64,000 nucleotides of DNA from Gnetum montanum (GCA_015680685.1 MNCI01023875.1:84956-148955); one strand, 5' to 3'. Shown: positions 1 to 13,599, numbered from the stretch's first letter. Numbers and translations are program-made. Notes: generated by a model from the letters alone, not told the origin.

Positions 1-1387
1 CACTGAGCATAGGTGTTTCCAACGTAGCCAAGATTATACCTCCCAAAAAACCCATGCAAATGCCAATTTTGACACTCTAAAAGGCATGTTTGACCTCCCC
101 AAGCCCAAATATAGGCATGATATGACTCTTTTCACTTGGGGTTTGAGGCTTTAACCACTTATGAGGCATTTTTTAGCTCCAAAAGTTAAAGTATATGAAA
201 TTACATCTCATGGATTACAATCTTTACATTTTACAATGAAAGCTTAGCCTCAAGTTTCATGGGTTGAGAGTTACAATGCCAAAAGGTTACAACATGCATT
301 TTCTTGGTGGTGTGTCATTAGGCCCTCTTTGTTGATGTCTTAAGGATTGACACAATAGTCACTAATAGAGAATACAAAACACCCATGCATGTTCATCACC
401 AACATTTCCTTTTCATGTTTGATTCAATAGTGTCAAATCATGCCAAAGAGTGCTTATGATGATGAAATAAGGCTATGATGAGGTTGTAAAACTTATAGGT
501 TGCATTTGATCATGAGGATTAAAAATGAGTTCCATGTGTTAATGTCATGACCATGATATGGCACTAACATGTTGACCAATCAATTAGGGCTTCACACTTT
601 ATACTTTGAAGTGTTGGTTGCTCAATAATGCACTTGAGGGATCAACACCTCACTTCAAGGTTTCTTTGGCCATTAGGCTTCTAACTTTGCATGTTTTGAG
701 CCATCAATTTATCTTTTTTTTTTCATTAATCCTTTGGCTTCTTGGAAATTTTCTTTTCCATTTTTTTATTTGGTGAAACCTTCATTGGGTTTCTTTTCCA
801 AGGTTGGTTTTGATCTAGTTTTCCCATTGAATGAGATGTGTTACATTCAACAAACTTGGTGGTTTTTCCATTGAATGAGTTTTGTTACATTCAAAAGGAC
901 TTGTAGGTGGAGCATGATGAAGGGATGTCATATAATCATAATGCATGAGTGTCAAACATTAGTTACCATTGTTGTTCAAGGTAAGAAAGGCTATAATTTG
1001 GATGCAAGGTTGGGCTCCAGGGAATGGTAATAGAAGGGAAATGACATAAGCACTCTTAGCACTACAGGACAAACTCACTAGATCTTGCATACTAAGGTCA
1101 TGTGATGATTTGCTACTATAATGAATTACACCTCTGTGATCATTCTAGGAATCATCTTGTAAGCACAACTCCAAGAGAATAATAAAACAAGATAAAGAAA
1201 ACATGTTGTTACAATAAAATTCATAAGGCCATATAAAATGATCAACAAAATAGGCTACCATAGGTTACATATGTTACAAATTTTGACAATTAATTTGTTG
1301 TGCAAAAAGATGGAAAGAGGTCATGCAGGCTTGCTTGTCATTAGTCGCAAAGGTCGTCGATGCTAGTTGTTGGTTCTCATGGGCTAC

Positions 1388-2730
1388 ATGCAGTAAGATT
1401 TTAGATAGGAAAGATTGACCAAATTGGCCAATTCATTCTCTTCCATGTTCGCTATTTAGAAGGCTCTATTATCATAGGCCTTGGTGATCAAGAAAGACCC
1501 TTTCTAGTTCGTTGAGAATTTATCTACATGCTCACGAACAACTTTGAGGACCAAGTCTCCTTCCTTGATCTTGGACATGTTTAGGTTATGGTGATGTTGA
1601 TACTTCTACTCTCCTAGTACAATTCAATGTGAGCAAGAACATGTACCTATTGCTCTTCTACTGAGTCTAGGTTCATGATATGTAGTTGCTTATTATGTTC
1701 ATCATTGATGAAGTTTGATAGGGCTACTCAAAGCAACAACATATGCAATTCAAGAGGTAAAACAACTTCAAAATCATAAAATAGGTTAAATGGGATTACA
1801 CCAATCATGGTTTGGTAGGCCCAAAGTGCATGGACAAGCTACTTATGCCACTTGCATATGTTGTTATTTAGCATCTTTTGATCAAATTTATGATGATCTT
1901 ATTTCTTGCTTTGGCTTGTCCATTGGCTTGAGGGTAATATGGTGATGAGAAGGAATGCTTAATGCCTAGTTCATGACAAAATTATTTCTTTTCTTGGCTA
2001 CTAAATTGTGGTCCATTATTTGTGACTATGGTCATAGGTATATTAAAATAGGCTACTATGTTATCTAGTATAAATCTACAGAATTGTTGAGATGTTATCT
2101 TCTTGAGAGGAATAGCTTCAACCTACTTCATGAAGCATTTGATTATAGTAATGATGAAGCTATGACCCATAATAGACTTAGGTGTTATAGGTTCAACGAT
2201 ATTCAATCCCCATCATTGAAATGGCCAAGTTGTCTAAGTGTTATGTAGTTTAGTTGATAGTACATGTATAAGGTTACTATGTTGTTAGCAAGTGTTACAT
2301 GTTTTGACCTTTTGTAGGTAGTCATTTTTCATATAGGGACAATAATAGCCTAACTATTTGACCTTTATGATCATGGCTCTAAGTCCTATATTTCTGCCAC
2401 ACATACCCTTGTGATGTACTTTAGGATGATGCAGGCTTTGGTTTTACCCAAGCTCACTAACAATATGTCATCATTAAATTTTCAACATAATGTGTTATCA
2501 TCTACTATGACATACTATTTTGATCATTTACATATATCTTCCTTATGAGTAGTAGTCAAGCCTTTTGAAGGTTCACCATGCATGGGGTAAAACATGATAT
2601 CGTCATACCACTCTTTTATAGGAGTAGTATGAACTACAACTATGAAGTTATCTTCAGTGTTTTGTGTGATGGGAATAACATAGTTCATAGTTAAGAAAGG
2701 AAACTTGATAAACATGTTTGACATCATATG
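1388..2730 (-). pseudogene. Ty3/gypsy integrase, copy 1
   Basis: The integrase core lies at about 2250-1930 (minus). It reads PITPKSIMGHSFIIT, then a block equivalent to KWVEAIPLKK, then NIPMTIVTNNGPQFSS, the conserved segment carrying the second catalytic Asp. The Asp is Asn here. The Trp of KWVEA is a TAG stop at 2123-2125, whereas copy 2 keeps Trp. The C-terminal part at about 1560-1390 reads KFSTN, GSFLITKAYDNRAF, ENELANLVNLSYLK, a typical gypsy integrase tail. The open stretch 2727-2524 lies in the connector before the core (EWYDDIMFYPMHGE). Confidence 0.82.
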
Positions 2731-2819
2731 GAGGGCTAGTGTTACAATGGCATTGGCTATGGTATTCTTGATTCAAGGTACATGTTGGATATCAACATCT
2801 ATAAATTATTGTAGCAACT

Positions 2820-3580
2820 TCTTTCCTAGGTCACAATAAGGTTGCAAATGTTTGGCTTTACATGGATAAACCTTGGTTATTTGGTTAACCATAGGTTGTA
2901 AGTCATCTTTGATCATTAAGCATTTAATTCCTAGCTCATGAACTACTGTCATTCCCTTGATCAACGCCTCATACTCTGCTACATTGTTGGTACATAAGAA
3001 CTAAAAGCAATAAGCAAAGGATTGGATTTCACCATATGGGAGCATTCTGATGGTAGAAACATTAGCCCCATGGGTAGTTGAAGCTCCATCAAAGTTCATG
3101 ATGGCCTCATAGCCATTGAGCACTTGACTAATAATGTTAACATGCTCATCCAAGAACTCAAGATCAATGGTTGTATGGTCTTCTATTAGTGATACTATAA
3201 GTTGTACAACTATAGCTTAATCTTTCATTGAGGCTTGGAAGATATAATGAAGGTCAAACTCTGCTGTTATGGATTTCCAATAGGCTATCTATCTACTTTC
3301 ATAGATATTGGTCATTATGACTTTAAGTATGTTGTCTTTGCAAATGACATTAACATGGCTCCTAAAGAGGTAGTGACATCACTTCTTCAGTGAGAAGGCT
3401 AAGGCTAGGCAATACTTCTTCACTTTTTTGTATTGGGTCTCATGGGTAACTAATGCATGGTTTAGGTAGTATATTAGTAACTCTACTTCATCATCTCATT
3501 TTTGACAAACTAGAAAGGCAATGAATTTATCAGAGATAGCGAGGTAGAGATAGATGGGCTTATCCTTTTATGGTGGATAA
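2820..3580 (-). pseudogene. Ty3/gypsy RNase H plus second (archaeal-type) RNase H, copy 1
   Basis: Downstream of RT on the minus strand, 3580-3270 reads as the retroviral-type RNase H (LYLAISDKFIAFLV, then YYLNHALVTHETQYKKVKKY). It is followed at 3150-2820 by a second RNase H with MNFDGASTTHGA and NNVAEYEALIKGM. Two consecutive RNase H domains are known for Tat-lineage Ty3/gypsy elements, so this pair assigns the lineage. Several stops interrupt the reading frame. The same second domain in copy 2 (16436-16230) is cleaner. Confidence 0.8.
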
Positions 3581-3783
3581 ACCATCGGTAGTTATGCTAA
3601 CTCTTGCTTCAGCTTTTCAAAGGCTTCTTGGAATTAATCTTTCCACTCATAGTAAACTCCTTTATTAAGTAACTTTTGCATAGTTTGTAGCTTATTTGTA
3701 AGCCTAGCATTAAACATATGAATAAATTGCAATATACCTTGTATTCCCTAAAGCTCCTTAATGTTAGTTGGCACTGCCAAGTT

Positions 3784-4484
3784 TCATATCACCTTAAACT
3801 TATCAGGATCAACATGTGTCCTTGCTTTAGATACTAAAAAGCCAAGCATCTTAGTAGTTTTGATTCCAAAGACATACTTCTTAGGGTTGAGCCTAAGTTC
3901 ATACTTAAGACAACGTTTTAGCATAAGGTCAAGATCATGTGCATGGTTGTTGGCCATTTTGGACTTAACTAGTATATCATCTACATAATTGTTAAGCAAA
4001 CCTAGGATATAGTCACTAAAGATATACACCATAGCTCTTTAATAGATTTCTTCTCCATTCTTTAGGCCAAAGGGCATCCTAGTTTAACAAAAGGTATACC
4101 AAGGGGTCATGAAGTTTATGCTTATTTGTTGTTCTAGGTTAATCCTAATTTAATTATCTACAAAAAAATCCATCCATGAAGGATAAGAAGCGTGTGTCCA
4201 ACCATAGTATCAATAAGTTGATCAATACTAGATAAAGGAAAACGATCTTTGATAGTAGCTTTATTTACATCTAGAAAATTGATGCAAATACATATACTCC
4301 CATTCTTCTTAGGCACTACTACTATGTTGGATGCCCATTCTGTGTAATTAATAGCTCTAATGAAACTAGCTTGGTATAGCTTTGTAATTTTATCATGAAC
4401 TACTAGGGCTAAATTAGTTCTAATCTCACGAAATTTTTTCTTAACTACTTTAATGCTAGGATCCAGTATGATGTTATGTTGCAT
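3784..4484 (-). pseudogene. Ty3/gypsy reverse transcriptase, copy 1
   Basis: Reverse transcriptase of the Tat copy 1 polyprotein, in two open pieces. The upstream piece (4484-4158) has the fingers region with VVPKKNGSI, a degenerate CIDFRDLNKA-type block (CINFLDVNKA) and KDRFPL. The second piece (4032-3784) has the catalytic YVDDILVKS motif and the following thumb-proximal block RLNPKKYVFGI. About 125 bp between them are frameshifted. The active-site aspartates are kept in the second piece, but the enzyme as a whole cannot be translated. Confidence 0.9.
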
Positions 4485-4649
4485 TAGATGTGGGTCAATT
4501 CTAACATCAATTTGAGCCTTTGGAAGTCATTATTAAGGCATGGAACTACCATCCAGTGTGGCTAGAAGAGAAAATTGAATTTATGATATCCAATTAGTCA
4601 AAACTGGTATTCTATGATCTTCCAAGGGTAGCAAAGGGTCACAATGGTT

Positions 4650-6300
4650 AAAATTGATATTTTTCAAGGTTAAAATTTCCAACTAAAGTATGTTTTAAGG
4701 TCTTACCCACTAGAGCCATGTTGGCTAGCATGGATGGTGGGGGGATTCAATGTGGATAACCTACTTTGGATTATTACAGGGTGAAAACATAGTCAAATTT
4801 CAATTGAATCTAAGGTTTTTTAGTTTTCGGCTCTCTAGTCAAGTTTTAAGGCTATTTCAAGGGTGTTTTGCTAACGAAACCTTGTTGGGGACCTCACCCA
4901 CGTTGGTGCCATGCTAGCCAACATGGCTCTACTACTCCTAAACATGGGTACACTTACGTTTTGGGTTTGGAGTGGTTTTAGAAGCAAGTTGATAAGTTTT
5001 CAAGCTTCCAGGGCTACTAGAAGTCATATCGAAGGTTTTATCTTAAAACTGGTTATGTTTCATTGTTTTTTGGGATATGATATGGCTATACCCACTTTAG
5101 CCACATTGGGTAGCATTTTTCTAGCATGGGTTTTGAGGGGGTCTAATGAATTTTTATGGTTGAAATAAGGTTGAATATCCATTAGTTAGAGGTTTTGGTA
5201 TTCTAGGCTCTACTATGCTAGGTTTTTGACATTCAATTGTGTTGAACTACTACCAAAAGTGGTAAAGAAGCTTACAAATCTTGGGGAAATGCTACCTAGT
5301 ATGGATCTAGCCACCATTAGCATCGTTACCATGGAAAATTTTCTTTTGGTGGGTTATGGCATCAGATTGACTAGGCATTCAAGCTCATAAGGTTGTAGAT
5401 GTTAATAGCTAGGTTTGGCATTAAAATCAACCACTTTGAAGATGTTTTAGTATTTTTTTTATGATCATCCCACTCCTTATTCCATGCTAGCCAACATGGC
5501 CTCAACATGGGTGGAAGAGGGATGATAGCTTTTTACTACTTTTGACCTACTTTCTGGTAAGGTTTTATGGTCATAGGTGTGTGATTTGAGGCTATTTTAG
5601 TGTGTTAATTATTTTTTATGGGTCATGCCCAAGGCACTTGCACTACGTAGCATGGGTGAGTGCCTCCTTAGTGTGGAAATGGTGTTAGGCATCAATTTTG
5701 ACTTGTATTTTGTCAATTCTTGGCTACCAGAGGCTAAAGGGACATGTTAAGGTCCAAATATGTCAAATGGAAAATCAATTTTGGTGTTTTGAGGTTATAC
5801 GCTAGCCATCCACAATAGGGCCATGCTAGCCAATGTGGATGGGGTGCCCCCCAAAATGGATTCACTAAATTTCAAGGTTTTGGCCTCTTTTGATTGTATT
5901 TGACAAGGTTTCGGAGCTACTTGTGCCTTCCAATGGAGTTTCAGGTTTTGTGTGTTCATTTTAAGGTCAAACTAAGGTTTTTTTGGTACTTGTAAATGTC
6001 ATATCCCCTTGATCAACACCAGCTAGCATGGATGGAACCCTATCTAGCATTGTTTCCAAAAGTAGTAAGTGACATGAAGGATACTAGCCTTTGCTAGGAC
6101 TTGATCTTTGTGAGTGTCAACTCCAACTAGTAATTATGGGAAGGGGTGTTAAGGTTTTGGCATGGGATGTTAGGACCCATACTGGAACCATGATCACCAA
6201 CATGGGTGAAGGGGATATGAGGTTGAAATTTTTTTTTATGGGTTTCAACCCTAGTGTAGAGGAGGTTTTAAGGTCTTACGCCCACTTTGCTTAGGAGGTT
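4650..6300. repeat. Degenerate ~185-bp tandem repeat
   Basis: A motif around GCTAGCCAACATGG, or its partner GCTAGCATGGATGG, recurs at about 4715, 4908, 5121, 5291, 5482, 5647, 5819, 6021 and 6189. The spacings are 193, 213, 170, 191, 165, 172, 202 and 168 bp. AAGGTTTTGG-like and GGTTTTAGG-like words recur between them. The near-regular spacing suggests an old, heavily diverged tandem array. The block sits directly upstream of the copy 1 RT, where gag and protease would be expected. The open stretch at 4911-5168 has no recognisable domain. Confidence 0.55.
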
Positions 6301-8160
6301 CCTAGTGGGACCTATCCAAATTCAAATTTTTCAATTTATTTTTTAACTCCCACCATCCCATAATTATTTAAAATTTTTCTCCTTTGAACTATTAGTGCAC
6401 CATGAGTTTTAATGCATAAATTTGGCAATGGTTGTTTGAAGGGGGGCATCTAGGTAAAGATTGGTTTTTATTTAAAATCTTTTGTAGAACAATTTCTTCA
6501 ATATATCACATCAATTTAGAGCTTTGACAACCATTTTTTCTTGAATCTCTTCAACCTCCAATGTTGGTCATCCAACACCCATCAAAAGTAGTGCTACCAG
6601 ATAGATTTTTAGAGGTTTTCAAAGGTTTTTTACACTATACACTGCCATCTCGAAGAGGAAGGCAAGCAACAGTAAGAACCCTATCTTGGAAGATGCTAAT
6701 GTAGTAGCCAAAGGCCTCTCCCATCTTCCACAACCTATCATAGGTTAAGGATCTATTGTAATCTATTGTAATCACCCCTAAGCATGCCATTCTTGCCCAT
6801 TTTTTGAAGTATTTTTGTTGTTTTCCTAGTATAGGAATTGGGCATTTTGTTAGGTCTAGGTTACTATGTTGTGTAATATTAAATTTTTAGAAAATACCAC
6901 TCTATTTTTGGGTGGTATTTATATGTTTTTGGTGTTATTTTTCAGTGTTTTTATTTAGATATAAGTAGGTCATAAATTTCCTTTCAATCAATTTTGTGTA
7001 TTTTTGTTGTTTTTGGTCAAATAATCAACACGACTTCTGCATTTTTTGATTAATAAAATAGTTAGAAATAATAATTTTTGAAGATATGGCCTTTTAGCTT
7101 ATTTTTTAGGGTTTCAAAAGGCTATGGTCTAATGCAATTTTGGTACATGGTTAATTCTAGGTGAATTTTTTCGTTAGATAGTTTAAGTGTGTTTCTATGG
7201 CATTGTTCAATTTTTCATGCCACTTCATGAAATGGCTAAGAATTATAGTGTTTTTAAGTTTTGGATTCTTAGTTCTTGGTTTAAGATTTCAAATAATCCT
7301 AGAATCACTTAATTTGGAGTTATGGTTTATTTTTTATGATTTTTTTAGTGAGGCTACATGAAACAGTGTTTTTGGCTTTAGTAGTATTACCCCTATGAAG
7401 ATGGGCACCGTTGGTACATTGGATGATTTTTTCCACCAACGTCCCATGTTCCTAGGAGTACTTGGGGATGTTAAGAGTGGTTTAGAGTTAGTTTCATTAA
7501 TGTTAAAAATTTTTTGATATTTTTTATCAATGATTTTCTATAGCCATTTCCTTCAGTTTTGATGTGAAATTGTAAACTTGCTTAAAGTTTTGCATAATGT
7601 TTTGAGTTTTTTTTATTTTGGAATGATAGCATATATGTTTCTATATTCTAGTTATCATATTCAATATTATTTTAGGCTATTTTCATGTTGAATTTTGAAT
7701 TTTCAAGGATTTTTAAACTAACATGCCTAACATTTTTTATGATGGCTAATTTTACCATTGACTAGGATGTTTGGAAAAATTATTTTGAAATTCAAAGTGG
7801 TGTATGGTTATTGTTGTACTTGGATATGGTTATGGTTATTCTTAGTCTTTTTTTTTCTAAGTGTTATGAAGGTGGCTTTAATAGTGTGTGTGTTATTTCC
7901 ATGTAAGGCCTTCCTTAAGCCTATCCTGGTGGTGGTTGAATTGGTAGGAATACTCTGCTATATCAACCTACTGAAACCCAATACTTCCCACACTAACATG
8001 ATTCTAGAGTAGGTTTCCCTATGGTTTTGGTTAAGGACAAGGAATTTTGTTACCTACCTCTTACAAAACTTCAGTGTGATGATGTGGTCATAGTTGTCTA
8101 CATACATAGCTAGTGCTATTGTGGAGAGCCTACTACCTTAGTCCTCCAATATGATCATTA
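6300..8160. other. No supported gene
   Basis: T-rich on the plus strand, with long T runs and a few short open frames (for example 7758-8012, a low-complexity hydrophobic translation). I see no domain, LTR end or repeat I can defend. Confidence 0.5.
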
Positions 8161-11100
8161 AATTCATAATGGATGATCTTGAGACCCATGAAAAGAGGGA
8201 CATGTTGGATAATAGAAATGCTAAGTGGACTCACTAGTTGTCCCAAATTAGGAACATGTCAAAGTTCTTTTAGTACAATGCTAAGAGCACTCTAATGGTG
8301 GTACACTAGGCCCACACATTATTCTAGAATCCTTGTAGCATAGTGTATCATTTGGAGGGGTAAGTATGGTTGTTATAAATTTTTTTATGTTTTGGTTTAT
8401 TTGGTTTACCTATTTTTCCATGGATTATTGATTTTTATAAATATCATGGCTACACTTATTTAGTAACCAAGGTTTGATCAAGAATGATCAAATGTTGGCA
8501 ATGGCTTAGACCATAGTGGGTGTATTTACTAAAAGTCCAATAATAAGAACTATAGTGGTTGATGAATTAAAGGGAAATTTTGATAAATACACTAATGTCT
8601 TTGCTCCAACCTTTAAGAGATATGTAGCCACTGAAACATCTCATAGCTACTGGGTTGACCCTAAATGCCATGTAGAAAAGAGCATCACCTCTAGGACCTC
8701 CACACAATCCTCAATGAGTAAGAAGAAGAAAGGTAGGAAAAATTATGGTTTATTATGTTATACTAAAATTTTCATGGCTATGTGATATTAGGATATTTTG
8801 GTTTTAAGTGTCTTCATGGTTTTAATTTATATGGCTATTTTAGTTTATTATTCTTCTTATACCTTAGTTTTACGAGATGTGTCTATGCCCAAGCTAATTG
8901 GTTGTTGTTGTTGTCTTGTAGGAGCTTTCCTCTTCCAGCATCACCTTGTTTATTATAGGATGCCTCAAGGAGACTCTCATCTTGAAGTATGGTGAGGTGG
9001 GACTAGCACAACATTGGTTGAGGGAACATATAGCTAGACATATTAAAGCAAACATTTCTCATGTAGATTTTCTTGATCTTTTCATGGCACATAGTCCAAC
9101 CATCCCTATCGTTGAGATGGTGAACATTACTAACTCCTTCAACAAAGGAGCCAAGAATTTCATCACCAAGGTTCATAATGTGTTAATCACCTTGGCCATA
9201 AATGAGGCTACCTTCTGTGATCTCTTTGGTGTTTCCACTAAAGGGTTGAGAGTTGTCACCAAACCAACAAAGGAGGTAGGCCATCACGCGGAGGTGAATT
9301 CATGGTTGTATGTTCATTGTTGTCATTTTGGGTTGGCCTTGGAGGGTTTTCAAGTACTAGAAGATAGGTAATCCTATTCCTCATTCAAATCCCATGCTTT
9401 TCCAAAGTTTCTATCACAAAAGAAGGTAATTAACATTGCTTAGGTATGGACCATGATGAAGGTCCTAATAGAAGGTGCTTGATTTAATTAGGTTACTCAC
9501 TTGACCTTTGGGGTGTAGGAGGAAATCCTCAAACTCTATGAGGATCTCACCACAATATGCCACATGCACTATGCATTCTTTTTCACATGTTTGAAGAGAT
9601 CCATGGAGTTTTTGATGTTAATGAGGGATGGTTGATGGGTGATTCAAGACCCATCCCAACTCTCTAAACCTTGGATAAAGTACATTTATCCAATTATGTA
9701 GTCTTAGAACCCACCAAAGGATGTTGGGGAATCCCTATTTATCACCACTAAGGGACTTAGTACTAGGCAATGTTCTTTCCCTAATAGCATGGGGCTTGAG
9801 CCTCACATTAAGTGAGAAAATTCTAGGAAGACCAAGAAGACATGTTCTAAAGCTAGTGGGGTAGCTAGAGCAAAGTTGAAGTGGCCCATGGTTGAAGACG
9901 TAGCACCAACCACTAAGAAACCTTCTAAGAGAGAGCTTATCCTTAGACTTGATAGGTCACATCAGGTAGTCATAGGCATGTTTTTAATTTTTTTGGTATT
10001 TATTTATTTTCATGTTTTACATTTTATGACTATGTTGTTATTTTATGTGCTAATCTATTTCATGTTTTATATTTATAGATAAGTGATAAGATATGGCAAC
10101 CCAAGTTGCTGTAGTGAAGGACAAGCACAGGCACTTTGAGAAGGTGCTTCTACAACCTCATGAGGATGAGGAGCTAGGCCATGCTACAATGGATGTCCTA
10201 GACACCCTATTTGGTGAAACCTTGCTAAGGGAACCCTTGATTGCCATCCCAAATGAGGAGGATCCAAGTATCCATACACCTATCATGTCATGCTTATATT
10301 TGATTGTTATATTTTATGTAGTTCCTAATCCCTAGGTAGATTTCTACTTATACAATTTTCATGAAACCATGGGTAAAGGCTCCTAACAAGGTGCAGTTTA
10401 TGCATAAGGTAGCCAAGAATATAATTGACTAATTGTAATAGATTGCTCCTAAAATTAGTAAGAACATTTCTTTTACCTTTTTCTTAATTATTTTATATAG
10501 GTTTCTATAGGTATGTTGGTTATATGTTTTTATTATGGACATTCTTGTTATATACTATGCTCATGTGTATATTTCATGCCTATATTTTTTATAGTGCCTA
10601 AGGTTGACTGGAACTCCAACTATGTCATGACGATAGATTCTTTGCCTTGTCTTCCTCTTGAAGTGGAAAATCTTCTATGAAGGTTGTATGAAAGTGAAAC
10701 TAATATTTCAATTTCATGCATAAAAACCTCATGGAAATATTAAAGGTTAAAAAAATTCCTATTGCAACAAGTTGTGATCTTGAAGGAAGAGACTAAGAGA
10801 TAGGTTCAGATGATCAAAGATCCACATGTTTTGTGGAAGCCCAAGTGTCTAACATAGACTATTTGTGAACCACAGAGATCATGTGGGACTACTAATGGAA
10901 CATCATCCATGATAATATTGCCCTTGGTAGAGAGATGATGAAGTAGTAGTTATAAATGAACCTAATTGCCCACAAAGGTAAAGAGTGGAAGGATTATTGT
11001 GCCTAGGTTCTAGAGTGGGTTTGGGCATAGAAAGACTATAAAAAGAAGTATAAGGCTGATCAAGAATCTTATTTCAAGTGCTTAAAAGAAGAGACTACAA

Positions 11101-11585
11101 AATGGTGTATGATTGAGTTATTTGTAAAGGGAATTTAGGCTAAAAGAACCTTCAAACTATTTGAAAGCACTTTGACTATGGTTGAATCCCCTACCCCTTA
11201 GATCTCCACTACTCTAGGTGAGGTATCCTTTGCTATGATGTTATGGAAGCCACTAACATGAACATATGTTGATGAGAATAACATTCTCATGAGTGTTAAT
11301 CTTGAAGATTTGGATTGGGCCCACATGACAAAAGACCAAATCCTCCATCATTTGGAGGTTGGCCTTCAACATCTTTCCTTGGAATACATCATTCTAGAGT
11401 CACCTTAGATTTGTTTCTTATATGATTTTATTATGTTTTAATTTTTTAAGTTATTAATTTGGTTTTGTCGTGCATTATATACTAATTTGTTTTGAGTTGT
11501 CATGTTATAGGCATCGGGCAATATCGGTAGCCCCAACAGTGAGGGTGGAAATGATCCTTCACCTCCTCCTCTAGATGCTTCCTAG
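8160..11585 (+). pseudogene. Decayed multi-exon locus of unknown function, antisense to flanking Tat pol
   Basis: Exon-like, protein-like blocks alternate with T-rich, intron-like stretches. Candidate GT..AG introns are 8360-8463 (donor GTAAGTATGG), 8733-8921 (acceptor TTGTCTTGTAG), 9966-10078 (acceptor TATTTATAG), 10458-10594 (acceptor TTTTATAG), and one ending at 11510 (acceptor TGTTATAG). The best open blocks are 8516-8732 (charged, ending in a Lys run), 8946-9371 (includes DLFMAHSPTIPIVEM and NEATFCDLFGVS) and 10093-10335 (acidic). The last block, 11511-11585, is Pro/Ser-rich and ends at a TAG. Splice phases do not all agree and stops interrupt several blocks, so it is not functional as written. 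I do not recognise the family. It could be an accessory antisense gene of the Tat element (known in Grande) or an unrelated captured gene. Confidence 0.45.
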
Positions 11586-13590
11586 CCTCACCAACTGTGT
11601 GTTTTTAGTTGGTTTTGTTTTTTATCACATTTGATGTTGATGTTGTTGTGGCTAGTATTAACCAATTACTTAGTTGTGAATGGTTTCATGTTTTATGATT
11701 CATTGTTTAAACTTTTGTCATATCATGTGGCCTATCACTATCATGATGTAGATGTTTCAATTATTATTTTTAAGTTTTAGTTTTGGTTACATTGTTCTAA
11801 CATTATGGTTTTATGGTTTTACATTTTTATTATGGTATAAGGTTACATTGGCTAATTTATATGGTTATAATGTCATAAAGAGGTCAAAATCAACTAGGAA
11901 ATAAGGCTATAGACTAAGTTGGAAATAAGTTATAACATTGTTCATGAATTTTAGGTCATGGCAAGTCATAGGATTTGAAAATTTTAGGTCATGGTAGGGC
12001 AAATGATGTTTTCTAGTTTTAGGCCATGGAATACCCTCATGTTTTACTAGTTTTAGGCCATGATAGATCATATGTCTTGCTAATTTTAGGTCATGATGGC
12101 ATGTTTTGCTATTTTTAGACCATGGCAGGTTGTACTTATTGTAGAGAAAAACATATTTTTTGTCTGTTTTGTGTTTTAAAATTTTTATGACATTCTTATA
12201 TTTATCATGCTAAAAGGGAAAATGCATTAAAGGTAAAAATGCAAATAAGAACAAACTTTAGGCTAAATGCAAATTAAAATTTAACATAACATAAAATGAA
12301 ATGGCAAAAACATGCAAAGTGTAAACTAGTCTAAAGGCTATAAGTACATATGAGAATAAGTGCATAGGGCAAGTGGATCAAGGGTATACATTAATTATGC
12401 AAATTTTTCCTAATCTTTGAGAGAATATGAAATATGTATGATCTATTTTGCATAAGCTTGTATTTTCCATCTCCCTCACTAATGATGTTGAAGAGGATCT
12501 ATCTCTATAACATATTCCTAGGTCCATCATCCTTTTTTTTTGGCCTTTTCTTCTCCATCAAGCTACTTAACTTTATGACTAGGAGTTTCTTCTTGAATCT
12601 CCATTTGAAATCCTTGCTCTATGTCTATATTATTGACCATCAGAGAAACCACACTATCACCATGAATGATAATTTCACGTCCCTCATAAGACAGGTGAAT
12701 TTCTTGGTGGATGGGCTATTGCAACCAAAAACCATAGTAGCTAGAGAAAGAAACACAAAAGATTCCTAGTGCAATTAGTTCCTCAACCTCAAAATGCCAA
12801 GGCCTCTACTTGTATGCTAAAAAATTGGATTTGGGATGCGCTGGCTAGTTTGGTAGATCAACTAGGGATTTAGGAGATGCAAAATAGGGTAATGAAAATA
12901 GAATGCAAAAATAACATAAATCTAAAAATGCACTAAAAATAAACAAATATATACTTTGCACACAAAACTTAAAACTTAAAAATTTATTGAGAAAAGTAAA
13001 GAATAATTTAGAAGAATATGTACAAGTGATGCTTAAGTGGGCAGTAGGTGGGTTCACTTGTGTAAGGGTTTAGGATCCATTAATGTCAATGCAATCAACT
13101 CTACGATCTAGATGTCTTGCTACTCCCAATGCCATCAAACCTCCTTTGCTATTATTCTAAATCTATAACATTTGTTACTACTAGGTGGAAAATGTGAAGG
13201 ATTCAAGTAGCCAAAGTGCTCTATGGTGGGGGTTGAAGATCCTAGGAGTGTAATGTGGATATCCAAATACCACAAATTGCAAGGGAGGTAACAAGGTTAC
13301 CAAGCCATAAGAGTTCCATGTTGGAAAAATCTAAAAAGAAACATTTATGTAGGGTGTGCAAGTGCTCTTGGATGTGCCATAGAGTGGAATTATGAAAAAG
13401 AGTATGTGTGTGTGTGTGTGTGTCAAAAATCTAAAACCTTGTGTGCATGCATGAGAACTAGTTGTGTAACTTATTCATGGTGTTGGAGATTGGTTTTTAT
13501 AGGTCTTTGGCCATGATTTAGACTAAAAATTGGTTGTAATTTGGCTCTAAAAATGGTTGCAAATTGATTGCATAATGGCTAAGAATTTCT
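11586..13590. other. No supported gene; short repeats only
   Basis: The interval holds a six-copy ~34-bp repeat (11949-12133) and a short (TG)n run at 13405-13422. The open frames at 12434-12769 (plus) and 12845-13057 (minus) are low-complexity and show no family signature. Confidence 0.5.
11949..12133 (+). repeat. ~34-bp tandem repeat, six copies
   Basis: The word TTTTAGGYCATG (with small changes) starts at 11949, 11982, 12017, 12051, 12084 and 12113, spaced 29-35 bp. The copies have diverged. No coding or regulatory role can be seen. Confidence 0.75.
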
Positions 13591-13599
13591 CCCAATTTC

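Larger units (their letters stand above)
1..4500 (-). mobile_element. Tat-lineage Ty3/gypsy retrotransposon, copy 1 (decayed; open at window start)
   Basis: Read on the minus strand, this block carries the pol order RT, RNase H, a second archaeal-type RNase H, then integrase, followed by a non-coding 3' region (about 1360 down to 1). The second RNase H after the first is the hallmark of the Tat lineage (Tat, Ogre, Retand, Grande). The 1-400 and 1366-3480 stretches match 14050-14420 and 14570-16690 by eye, so a second copy lies about 12 kb away. The coding sequence is full of stops and frameshifts, so it is non-autonomous. I could not identify gag, protease or either LTR; the 3' LTR would lie beyond position 1. 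Confidence 0.85.
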
